Below the pieces are notes generated by a model. It saw only the letters and a list, made by a program, of their open reading frames with translations, did not search any database and was not told where the DNA came from. This document shows positions 55,414 to 64,000 of a stretch of 64,000 bases of DNA, one piece after another. A program made the translations under genes and the position numbers. This stretch comes from Serendipita indica DSM 11827 (lineage: Eukaryota > Basidiomycota > Agaricomycetes > Sebacinales > Serendipitaceae), in contig CAJVGD010000025.1 of NCBI GenBank assembly GCA_910890315.1, forward strand, positions 124,001-188,000. Direction: 5' to 3'. Within the stretch, counting starts at the first letter, position 1, and every line of letters starts with the position of its first letter.

Positions 55414-56866
55414 CTAGAGGGTATGTAGTAAAGCCATCACCGCGAAAACGGCGCCCATGCATAGTCGATATGAGACTGCCCAGTTCATAAACGCTCTGTA
55501 GGCAGCGTTAGGAATGATTTTGGGCAGGTAAGCAACATACCCAGAAGTTTCCCATCCGAGAGTGGCGCTGATTAATCGCTGGTCCATGCCAATAAAGTCG
55601 TACACGATGACACCATAGTAGTTGCCTCGAGTCTGCACCAGGTAACTGAGCATCCGTTGATTGACGCCAGCGACCTTTTGGGGTAATGTGCTGCCGAGTG
55701 CGAATTGCTAAAAGGCCCTAAGTACAAGGTTAACAACGCCGAAATGAACATACCTTGGGTGTCGTTGTGATACCATTGTAGCCGCTGGCAAAGGCAATGT
55801 ACCAAGAGTCCGTCTGGCTAGGACCAGCATTGGCAGCGCGCGTTAGATGATCGGTTATTGCGTTCATCTTCTTGTTCACTCCGTCCTTTTGATCGCTACC
55901 GTCTGGGTTGTAAAGATCTTCGACATAGAGCTTTTGGCGAGGGTTTCCATCCGTGTCGACGACATAGGTCAGGAAGAAGCTAGCCTTGTTGTCGAGCCAG
56001 CCCTTTCCGACATTGATTCCAAAGGGTTGATAATCCGGAATGTTTGCCGACGAGAGACCAAGACGAAGGATTGGGATAAGCTTGTGCCGAGACTCTCCAA
56101 GTGTTGGCAGCTGAGCAAAGGTCAGGGCCAAGAACACGGCAGGGCGGTGCACTTGAACATACAGTAAAGTTGTGAACCCAATAATCTGCGACATCTGGCG
56201 AGTTCATAAGCGTATATACTTGCTGCTGGAGGGCGGCGGTATTGTTGCCGTTGTCGACCTTGACCGAAACGAGGACCGTCTCTGTCGGATTTTGGTCTAG
56301 CCAGTAATACATCCCCCAAAAAATGTCCTCTAGCTCGGCTGTTTCATCCAAGAGGTACGAAGCTGCGCGCGAAATGAGCGGGTCAGAAATTGTCCCGGCT
56401 CACGGGCAGGGACTTACAGTGATACATCCGAATCTTGTTGTCGAGCAAACCTATCCTTAGATCCACAAAACGAGCACCATAATTTAGTTGATCAAACAGA
56501 GACAGCTCCTGCGGGGCTTTGGTCACTATGGAGTCTCTTCCGGAGCCAAGTCGGCGCCCACCTGCGTCTGCGTAAAAGGCGATGTCAACGCCGGAACATT
56601 CCCTAGATAAAATTCCTAAGTATTGCAGATTTTATGGAGAATTACCGAGACCCACAGGTCAACGAATCGTGTGTGCCCGGGATATTCATATTTTGGATGA
56701 GGGTCGCATCATCGATGGTCGACATCCAGTTTGTAGTGTTTGCAGACGATGCCTTGTATGTACCGAGTAGCTCCGCACCCTTCGAGAGGTGACTTTGCAT
56801 CGTCCCCGAGTCAAGGGCGGCCACAAACGAGAGTGAGGAAAGAAAAGCGAGAGCGAAAGACTTCAT
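55414..56866 (-). CDS. Secreted PI-PLC X-domain (PLC-like phosphodiesterase) protein
   Basis: Six exons (56866-56652, 56602-56562, 56525-56418, 56362-56163, 56110-55754, 55707-55414), 404 residues. It has a signal peptide (FALAFLSSLSFVAAL), then the X-domain: NIPGTHDSL with the first catalytic His, LFDQLNYGARFVDLRIG, KIRMYHSS with the second His, and later FGINVGKGWLDNKASFFLTYV. A hydrophobic C-terminus (MGAVFAVMALLHTL) may be a GPI-anchor signal, so the enzyme would act at the cell surface. It lacks PH, EF-hand and C2 domains, like bacterial PI-PLCs and fungal PLC-like phosphodiesterases. Substrate is probably phosphatidylinositol or a GPI glycolipid. The third intron position makes the second exon only 41 bp and its following intron 36 bp, the shortest in the window. 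Confidence 0.82.
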
Positions 56867-57117
56867 TAGAAAGATTGAAAGGGATTTTGTAAACGAGGGT
56901 GCACAACTTGGCATCCACAGGGATCCAAGCAGAGTTGAGGTCAGCTTTAAGGTGTGTGACCAGCAAGCGGACGCTGAGCCGAGCTTGTCTTACTCTGGCG
57001 ACGTGCCGACAAGACGGCATTAATTCCGGTAAGCGGCGTGTAAGAAGAGCCTGGATTTAGAAGTAATACAGCCCAGCCAACCTTGGCTAATCCTCTAGAC
57101 CCCTTTTACTCACTCCT

Positions 57118-57809
57118 TCAGTGCTCCGGCCAGGTGACCTTGCCCGCGGCCCACTGTTCCCCCCAAATAGCACGCTTATGGTACTGTACTCTTTGTTCCT
57201 TAAATGTCCGGATAAAGTCTTCTACGTCCATCGGCGATCCATTTCCGTCACTCGGAGTTCCCTGGACAAAGCTCGTCGCTGTGCTCTCCGATTGCTCCTC
57301 TAGTGCAGTCGTCGCATGTCGCAGCCTCATGAGTAGAAAAGAGGCGGTATATCGCTAGACGGAGGGAGCTATATTAGGACTGAATGACGGGCTGATTGCT
57401 AGGTAGGCTAACCTGATGCAATTCCTTTTGCTCACGCTCCAGCTGTTTACTCCGAGCCTCTAGTGCCTTGGCTTCGTCAAACGCCTGTTGCGTCTCTGAC
57501 CGAAGGCGAAAGAGACTATCGCGCAGGGAGAGATTCTTGTCTAACCAAGTATTCAGTGCGTCTGTACTAGTAAATGGGATGAAACGCACTGGCTATCGCC
57601 TCGTTTGCTCGTCCGAGTTCGACGACAGACTGGAGCATGGCCTGGACGCGTGGAAGTCCCATGAAGACGGCCTGAAAGTATTCTTGATCTGTTAGTAGAT
57701 CTTCGAGGTCCTGTCTCCTAATCTCATGAGCGTGCATCGTCAGTCGTCTAAACGCCACGCACGAGAGATGGCCGAGTTCTGGAAATTCAGCGAGCAGCTG
57801 AGTGTTCAT
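57118..57809 (-). CDS. VPS37: ESCRT-I subunit Vps37
   Basis: Four exons (57809-57763, 57717-57590, 57540-57413, 57354-57118), 179 residues. Mod(r) domain: FPELGHLSRQDLEDLLTDQEYFQ, then VQAMLQSVVELGRANEAIA, a coiled coil NLSLRDSLFRLRSETQQAFDEAKALE and RYTASFLLMRLRHATTALEEQSE, ending in a short helix with FIRTFKEQRVQYHKRAIWGE. Vps37 joins Vps23 and Vps28 in the ESCRT-I complex that sorts ubiquitinated cargo into multivesicular bodies. The start at 57809 is the ATG nearest the conserved block; it is 93 bp from the divergent phosphatase start, so the genes share one promoter. A longer first exon would run into the other gene. Confidence 0.88.
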
Positions 57810-57902
57810 TTGTGCTGATTTCTGTGCAATTGATTGCCTGGCCGTGCGTGGTGGCAGAATCCAAGCTTGGACTCGACGTTGACTGTTGCCACAGCACACG
57901 CG
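57810..57902. promoter_or_regulatory. 93-bp divergent promoter, VPS37 / STYX-like
   Basis: Only 93 bp separate two divergent start codons. Both 5' UTRs and core promoters must overlap. No TATA box was seen. Confidence 0.5.
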
Positions 57903-58923
57903 ATGGACTATGCGATGAGCAACACGGGCCAACCGCCGACGGGAGATCGTTTAAAGGAGATTATTCAAGGACCATCAGATGTTGAATGGAAGTGCGTACA
58001 TTCCTCATTGCAAACAGCGCGCGCTCGCTCATACAACACCTCCGCAGATACGAGATGCGTCGTGATTGTCAGGAAATCATTCCTGGTCTACTTCTTGGTC
58101 CATTTCTTGTCTCTAGAAACCTCGAACGCCTCAAGGCGCTCGCGGTCACGCACATGTACGTTTTCTTAACCGGCCATGAGCCCCAAAGCGCTGACTCGTA
58201 CACGCTTCTCAGTGTCTGTATACGCGATGCAGCAGAAGCATTCTCCGTCAAACCGCGTTTCCCGGGCCAGTTCCACTATCTTACGCTGGATGTTAAAGAC
58301 ACCGAGGACCAGAACCTGATCAGCTTATTCCCCGGGTATGTTGCTTATCGTTGATCTGCTTGCTGATGCTCATTGTTTGCTATCAGCGCGCGAGATTTCA
58401 TCTACAAGGCGATCAACCAAGGAGGCCGAGTTCTCGTACATTGCAATGGTAGGTCAATCCCCCTACAACGCGCCAACTGTGAGCTTATACGCGATTCTTC
58501 ATTCGACGTCCAGGCGGCATAAGCCTATCACCCGCATTCGTGGTCATGTTCGTAATGGAACACTTTCAACTATCGTGTGACGACGCGCTACATATGGTCC
58601 AGAACAGGAGATATTGCATCTCTCCCAACGGCGGTTTTCTGCTGCAGATCAAGGTCCGGTGTAATCGTTGATCCGCCATGCTCAGCTGACAATGATTAGG
58701 AATACGAAGCCATTTACAAAGCCTCTCTTGCAGTAGCAAACGCTCCGGCTATACCGCAACGCGCGAATCGACGAAAGAGAGAGGAAGAAGAGGACGACGA
58801 AGAGTGAGCTTTCCCCTTTAATCCCCAGTCCCCTCACTCATGCTCGCTAGGTCTGAAAGGAAACGAGTACAGTATGAAGAGGGGCCGCCTATGATGATGT
58901 ACGCGGACTATATGGCTACTTGA
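57903..58923 (+). CDS. STYX-like dual-specificity (pseudo)phosphatase
   Basis: Seven exons (57903-57991, 58048-58155, 58213-58335, 58387-58448, 58514-58653, 58700-58803, 58851-58923), 232 residues. A DSP domain starts at CQEIIPGLLLGPF, then THIVCIRDAAEAF, FHYLTLDVKDTEDQNL, FIYKAINQGGRVLVHCNGG, and MVQNRRYCISPNGGFLLQIKEYE, the last being typical of STYX-like fungal proteins. The active-site loop reads HCNGGISLSP. The Cys near 126 is present, but the Arg of HCx5R (near 132) is Leu, so phosphate binding should be lost. The C-terminus is charged (RRKREEEEDDEE). STYX proteins act as pseudophosphatase scaffolds. A single base change (CTA for CGA) separates the loop from an active one. Confidence 0.85.
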
Positions 58924-59046
58924 TCCCCTGGTCATTGTTGCGTCTTCCCTGTATAATACGATACACCCTGCTCGCTTGTTTATCAATTTATCGATTTTCC
59001 TTGGCCAGAATCAAATATGGTTGAAGGAATAAATAGGAGACAGCGA

Positions 59047-60459
59047 CTAAAGAATCTTGATCTTTGCCTTTTCTTTCTCTTGCAGCACGCGCTTGGCGTG
59101 AATATCTAACATTTATCAGCGTCTGAGTAACGACTTTCGCTTTAGGACATACCTCTTCGCTTCACCCATGCCTCTACACCGATACCGGCAAATACTACGG
59201 CGGCACCAGCCCATTGACCCAAAGTGAGCTTGTGCTTGTAAACGATCACAGATAGGATCATAGTAAAAAGTTTGCGAGTGAGGGTGATAGTCCTGCAAGA
59301 ATTGTTCAAAAGTGATTCGAGAACAGGAATGCGACTTACACGAGAGTCAGCGATCCAAAATGCTGCAGAGTCTCAAAGATGAACAGTTGACCGAGCGAGC
59401 CCGTCAAGCTGTACTGCGCCAATGGAACCTTCACGCTCGGGTGTAGTTTGATAAAGTCGAGAGCGGTCTTGAGCTCAGACTGCGGAGTGTCGGATGGGTG
59501 AATGACGGGGATATTGGGAAGTGGGAGGGTGGAAAGAACCGTGGTGACGAGTGTGGATGTAAGGTTGATGAAGAACATCATTTGCTGTCCGTTGACCTTG
59601 TACTTGGCAAAGATTTCGTCTTGCGTAGAGTTGATAGCTCCATCGAGTGCAAGGTTGATGAGCAAATAGGTCAGGCCAAGGAGACCATTCTTATTGAGCT
59701 CAGAGTCACCGCCCTTTTGGTGCTTAGAGGAGTGTCCCTCGTGCGAAAAGCCCATGAACATGGTAATTCCGACGGTGACCATAAAGACGACGAGATACTT
59801 GTGCAGCGCAAATTTGCGGCGGTACAGCAACACGTTCATAATCATGACTGGGACGAGTTTGCATGACTTTCCGAGGACCATGGTCGGGTACGAGATGTGG
59901 GCGAGTGCCGCAAAGCCAAATGGAGCGGCCGCGGTAATGAGAAGCGAACATTGAAAGTAGACGGTCAACAGCGCCTTTGTTCGTGCGCTCAACCATCCAC
60001 CACTGTGCTTGTGTGAGTCCTTTGAGACTCCGTTCCCGTTGGCGACTCCGTTACTGGCTTTGCTGGCAGGTCCTTCGAGGCCAACGAGGGATGCAAAGGA
60101 CTGTCCTGGCTTGCGTCGTAGCAAGAGATAGACGAGAGAAGATATGGTACTGGCGGCACTCTGACAAGTTCCGAGGAAGAGGGCAGATTTGAAGCGAGCG
60201 TTGGGAGACCCGTCGGTCGAAGGGAATGGAACGGCCACTGTCCACAGTCAGAAAGGTTGCATATCAATCTTTGAGATACGGACATCGTTCTTGGGCAATG
60301 GCCCACAACTAATGGTGCATCAGAAGCAGCCTCGTTGACACAAAAGTTTGCTCACCAGAAACATGGAGTAGACTCCAACCACACAGATTAAGAGCCTGAA
60401 ACGCGTAATAAGTAACGATTGAAAGAATAAAGCCAGGTTTCAGACCTGAGGAATGACAT
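59047..60459 (-). CDS. HUT1: UDP-galactose transporter Hut1-like (SLC35B1 family)
   Basis: Six exons (60459-60446, 60395-60356, 60308-60284, 60237-59340, 59292-59153, 59105-59047), 391 residues. The first three exons are very short (14, 40 and 25 bp) and were fixed by family resemblance: [26 protein letters not shown]. The rest contains the drug/metabolite-transporter blocks [57 protein letters not shown] and [24 protein letters not shown] with a final [17 protein letters not shown]. About ten membrane spans. Hut1/SLC35B1 sits in the ER and has been assigned UDP-galactose or ATP/ADP exchange roles. The C-terminus is Lys-rich (EKAKIKIL) and may help ER retention. Divergent from EFL1. Confidence 0.92.
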
Positions 60460-60541
60460 TGCGACGTGGGAGGGGTCAAGTGAGCTGGCAGTGGCGGATG
60501 TTTGGCCGGGACAATTCTGCATCCCTCGTCGCCACCCCTCA
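60460..60541. promoter_or_regulatory. 82-bp divergent promoter, HUT1 / EFL1
   Basis: The start codons of HUT1 (minus) and EFL1 (plus) are 82 bp apart, the shortest divergent spacing in the window. It has GC-rich sequence without a TATA box. Confidence 0.55.
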
Positions 60542-63500
60542 ATGTCCGGTAACGCAACATTCTCGCGGAATATCACGGCAAGTGGACATGTGGATCATGG
60601 AAAGACGACATATCTCGACTCGCTACTCGCTGCAAATAATATCATCTCAACAAGACAAGCCGGTAAGCGCATCTGGATCATCTTTTCTTTTTCACTGATG
60701 ATAAAGATCTTTTCAAGGCAAGATTCGATATCTTGACAGTCGAGAAGATGAACAGGAGCGCGGGATCACAATGGAGGCGAGCGCCGTCTCGCTCAGGTTT
60801 ACCAGCGGAGCCTCTGCAGGATCTTCTGGAACAGCTACCCCAGTCGGAGAATCCAGCACTGTATACACCATCAACCTCATCGACACACCCGGCCACATCG
60901 ATTTCTCGAGCGAGGTTTCGGCGGCATCCCGCCTCTGTGATGGCACTCTGGTGCTTGTAGACGTCGTAGAGGGGGTGTGTACCCAGGTAAGACTTTCTTG
61001 GTTGCACATCAGACATTCTGATATTTGTCAGACAGTGTCCGTGCTTCGTCAAGCACGAGCGGATCGCCTCAAACCGATTCTCATTCTCAACAAGTTTGAT
61101 CGTCTCATCACCGAGCTGCAGATGAGCCCAACAGAGGCCTACCACCATCTATGTCAGCTTATCGAGCAGGTGAATGCGGTCATGGGGAGCTTCTTTGCGA
61201 GCGAGCGACTTGAGGATGACTTGCGATGGAGAGAAGAGAGAGAGCGACGGCTCGAATCACGTCGTCAGGCTATAGCCAATCTTGACCAGCCAACAGACGT
61301 GGACCAAGCCGTCTTTGACGAGTTTAAAGAAAAGGACGACGAGGACATCTATTTCGCTCCTGATCGTGGCAACGTTATCTTTGCCTCTGCGATCGATGGT
61401 TGGGCGTTCCGAATAGGCAAGTTTGCAAGACTATATTCCAACAAGCTCGGATTCAACGAGGAGACGCTGAAGAAGGTCTTGTGGGGTGACTATTATCTCG
61501 ACCCGAAGACGAAACGAGTAATCTCGCAACGACACCTCAAGGGACGAAACCTCAAACCTTTGTTTGTTCAGCTCGTGCTGGAGAATATCTGGAATGTTTA
61601 TGAAAACGTCATAACAAACCCGTTTGTCTACTCGGATTTGTCTTATTCTTGGCTAAAGTTTAATGTAGAAACCCCGAAAAGGTTACAAAGATTATTGGAG
61701 CTTTGAACCTTAGGATACTTCCTCGTGATATCAACTCGAAGAACCCGCGCCATCTGCTGAATCTCATCTTCTCCCAATGGCTGCCTCTAGCCAGTTGCAC
61801 CATTCAAGCCGTCATAGACATCGTACCTCCACCCACAATCGCGCAAGAGACGCGTCTGCCGAAAATTGTCTACCCAGATCTTTCCGAGGAGACGAAAGAG
61901 CCCAAGAACAAACTTGAACGAGGTCTTTGGGCCTGTGACTCTCAGGAAGACTCGTATGTCATTGCATACGTGAGCAAAATGTTCGCTGTGCAAAGGAAGG
62001 ATATGCCAGAATCCAAGAGAGCTCCGGGGAGTCGAAATGCAGAATCGAAGGAAGACGAGGACGCGACGCCTACAATCGAAGCGGATGAGAATGACGAGGT
62101 CCTTCTCGGCTTCTCGCGGCTCTATTCTGGACGACTACGAACCGGAAGTACCGTCGCTGTCATTCTGCCAAAATACCAACATGCTCGAGGCGTTTCGTCG
62201 CCACGAAATAGCAGGTTCATTTCGTTCATCAAAATCAAGGCGCTGTACACCATGATGGGACGAGATCTGGTTCCGATATCCGAAGTTGTGGCTGGGAATG
62301 TCTTTGCAGTCGCTGGACTCGGCGGGTTTGTTGGGAGGAGTGCAACTATTTGCTCACCATCATCCATTGGATTTGATGAGAATATGGCAATTCAAGACCT
62401 AGAATCGAAGCCAGAGGCGGAGTGTATCATCAATTTGGGTGGTCTTGGGCTGCAGGTGAGCTATGGCGCTGGTTCTATTTCAATCACTAATTGCGACAGA
62501 TTTCTCCTATCGTCAGAGTAGCCGTAGAGCCCGTCGAGTCTGCGGATATGTCAAAGATGGTGGAGGGACTAAAAATATTGAGTCAATCGGACCCATGCGT
62601 CGAAGTCTTTCAGCAACAGACTGGGGAGTGGGTCATCCTCTGTGCAGGAGAGCTTCACTTGGAGGTGTGTTGATTCAGTTCCTATCAAGCGAGACTAAAT
62701 TCGTTGCAGAGATGTCTCAAAGATTTACGAGAGAGATTTGCCAAGGTGGAGATTCAGGCCTCGAATCCCATCGTACCGTTTCGTGAAACAGCCGTCAAAG
62801 CTCCCGACATGGCTCCACCGAAAACTGCCAATGCACCGAGAGGCACAGTACATGGATCAGCCTCTCACTCACTTGCAACGTTTACCGTCCGTGCTGTGCC
62901 AATGCCAGATGCGTTGACAGAGTACCTTCAACAAAATCACTCTATAATAGCCCGACTCGAGCGCGAGATGCACGATCGTGTCAATGGAGTTCAACAGCAG
63001 GATTCAAGGGATGAGGATACCGAGGAGGAACTTGCGATTGCCCATGGCGAACTGTTTCATAAACCGACTGTGAAACCTGAGGATTTCTGGACCACCTTTA
63101 CCGATATCGCTAAAAAGGCTGGTGGAGAGTGGGCAAAGCGCGCGAGTCACGTTTGGGCCTTTGGACCAAACCGAACTGGACCAAATCTCCTTCTGGACTG
63201 TCGTCCCGAAGGTGAACGATGGTGAGTAGCATAAAGTGCAAACAAATTTATACTCAGGGTTTACAGGCATGACAGAATGACATGTAGTCGAAACGACCCA
63301 CCTCCACATATCTCACGATCATCCCTCGAATATGAGCCCAGTCTCGAGGCTGGTTTCCAGATAGCCACTCTACAAGGGCCCATGTGCGCGGAACCAGTAC
63401 AGGGCATGGCGTACATAGTCGAGTCGCTACAATCGACCGAGCCGGAGAAACAGGATCAAGACGGTGAGCTCACGGCTTTTTCGCCAGATGCGGCTAACTC

Positions 63501-64000
63501 TGTAATAGCACATTCTAAGCGAGCACAAGCCAAGGGCTCGTTGATATCTGGAATGAGAGACGCATGTCGGAAAGGGCTCTTGGACTGGTCTCCAAGGTTA
63601 TTACTGGCCATGTACAGCTGTGATATTCAGGCCGCGAGTGCGTTGAATCTGATTGCTTGTATATCCCGCTCACATCCCTTGTAGCCGAGGTCTTGGGCAA
63701 AGTGTATAGCGTCGTCGGCAGACGCAAGGGTCGAATCGTCGCCGAAGAAATGAAAGAAGGGACGACGTATATTACTGTATCTTCCGTCATCCCTGTCGTG
63801 GAGAGCTTTGGCTTTTCCGATGGTGAGCACCTCGCGCTCTCTACGTCTTGACTGACGGCGTTGCAGAAATAAGGAAAAAGACATCAGGTGCAGCCAATCC
63901 GCAACTAATCTTCAGCGGGTATGTAGTATCTTCCAAATGGGGACACATTCTGAGTTTCGTTAGCTATGAGAGATTGGATCTCGATCCATTCTGGGTGCCC
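60542..64000 (+). CDS. EFL1: Elongation factor-like GTPase 1, 5' part
   Basis: The window holds the first 11 exons or parts (60542-60662, 60718-60986, 61032-61621, 61669-62455, 62500-62664, 62710-63221, 63288-63463, 63509-63637, 63685-63822, 63867-63918, 63964-64000+). The rest is cut off. The protein is an EF-2 paralog that with Sdo1/SBDS releases Tif6 (eIF6) from 60S subunits in the cytoplasm. GTPase motifs are HVDHGKTTYLD, DEQERGITMEASA, LIDTPGHIDFSSEV and ILNKFDRL. Family landmarks are WGDYYLDPKTKRV, FQQQTGEWVILCAGELHLERCLKDL, RASHVWAFGPN, FQIATLQGPMCAEPVQGMAY and FSGYERLDLDPFWVP. The usual insertion in domain II (about residues 410-450) is acidic and Ala/Glu-rich. The G1 stretch reads ITASGHVDHGKT instead of the more usual ICIIAHVDHGKT. 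Confidence 0.93.

Noticed and set aside
1-64000. CRISPR arrays, operons, bacterial ribosome-binding sites, rRNA genes
   Set aside because: No direct-repeat arrays or rRNA-like sequence; the gene structure is eukaryotic throughout.

Overview
The window is dense, intron-rich nuclear DNA of a filamentous basidiomycete. Short introns (mostly 42-60 bp) split nearly every gene, and the gene set is fungal: PKA regulatory subunit, Rrp40, AMP deaminase, Rpt5, Vps37, Hut1, Efl1. Two tandem families of lineage-restricted proteins point to Agaricomycetes. A Rhizoctonia/Ceratobasidium-type fungus is my guess by inference; no sequence search was possible. All gene models were spliced by hand and checked for frame consistency, so individual splice sites, especially first exons, remain predictions.

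Layout. 1-3500: 3' end of a Vps62-like gene, then a p50RhoGAP/Ecm25-like GAP with two GC-AG introns. 3800-12100: three tandem multi-pass membrane paralogs and a truncated fourth copy, mixed with an MBD4-like DNA glycosylase gene, a 5' fragment of that gene, and two probable solo LTRs; this is the only clearly accessory region in the left half. 12000-17600: compact housekeeping block (Vma12-like, Mde1, LURP-one-like, PKA-R, Rrp40). 17600-29900: a small secreted peptide, a very long proline-rich Bbc1/Aim3-like actin-patch protein, AMP deaminase (16 exons), an F-box protein and a MYND-finger protein. 30500-36950: a 4CL-like acyl-CoA ligase, then two TANGO2 paralogs flanking a heme oxygenase. 37000-41200: a secreted peptide with an inverted partial copy, an adaptin-binding (AAGAB/Irc6-like) protein and Hikeshi. 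41289-47460: three tandem copies of a secreted orphan family, each with a 15-nt micro-exon. 47750-64000: a 7-TM protein, adenylate kinase 6, Rpt5, a multi-pass membrane protein, a secreted PI-PLC-X protein, Vps37, a STYX-like phosphatase, Hut1 and the 5' part of Efl1, cut by the window edge.

The most interesting unit is TANGO2 / heme oxygenase / TANGO2 (33057-36949), because TANGO2-family proteins have been linked to heme export and heme oxygenase degrades heme. All three genes, the third membrane paralog and the Bbc1-like gene each show one single-base frame break, mostly at short homopolymers, in otherwise well-conserved proteins. Assembly error is as likely as real decay.
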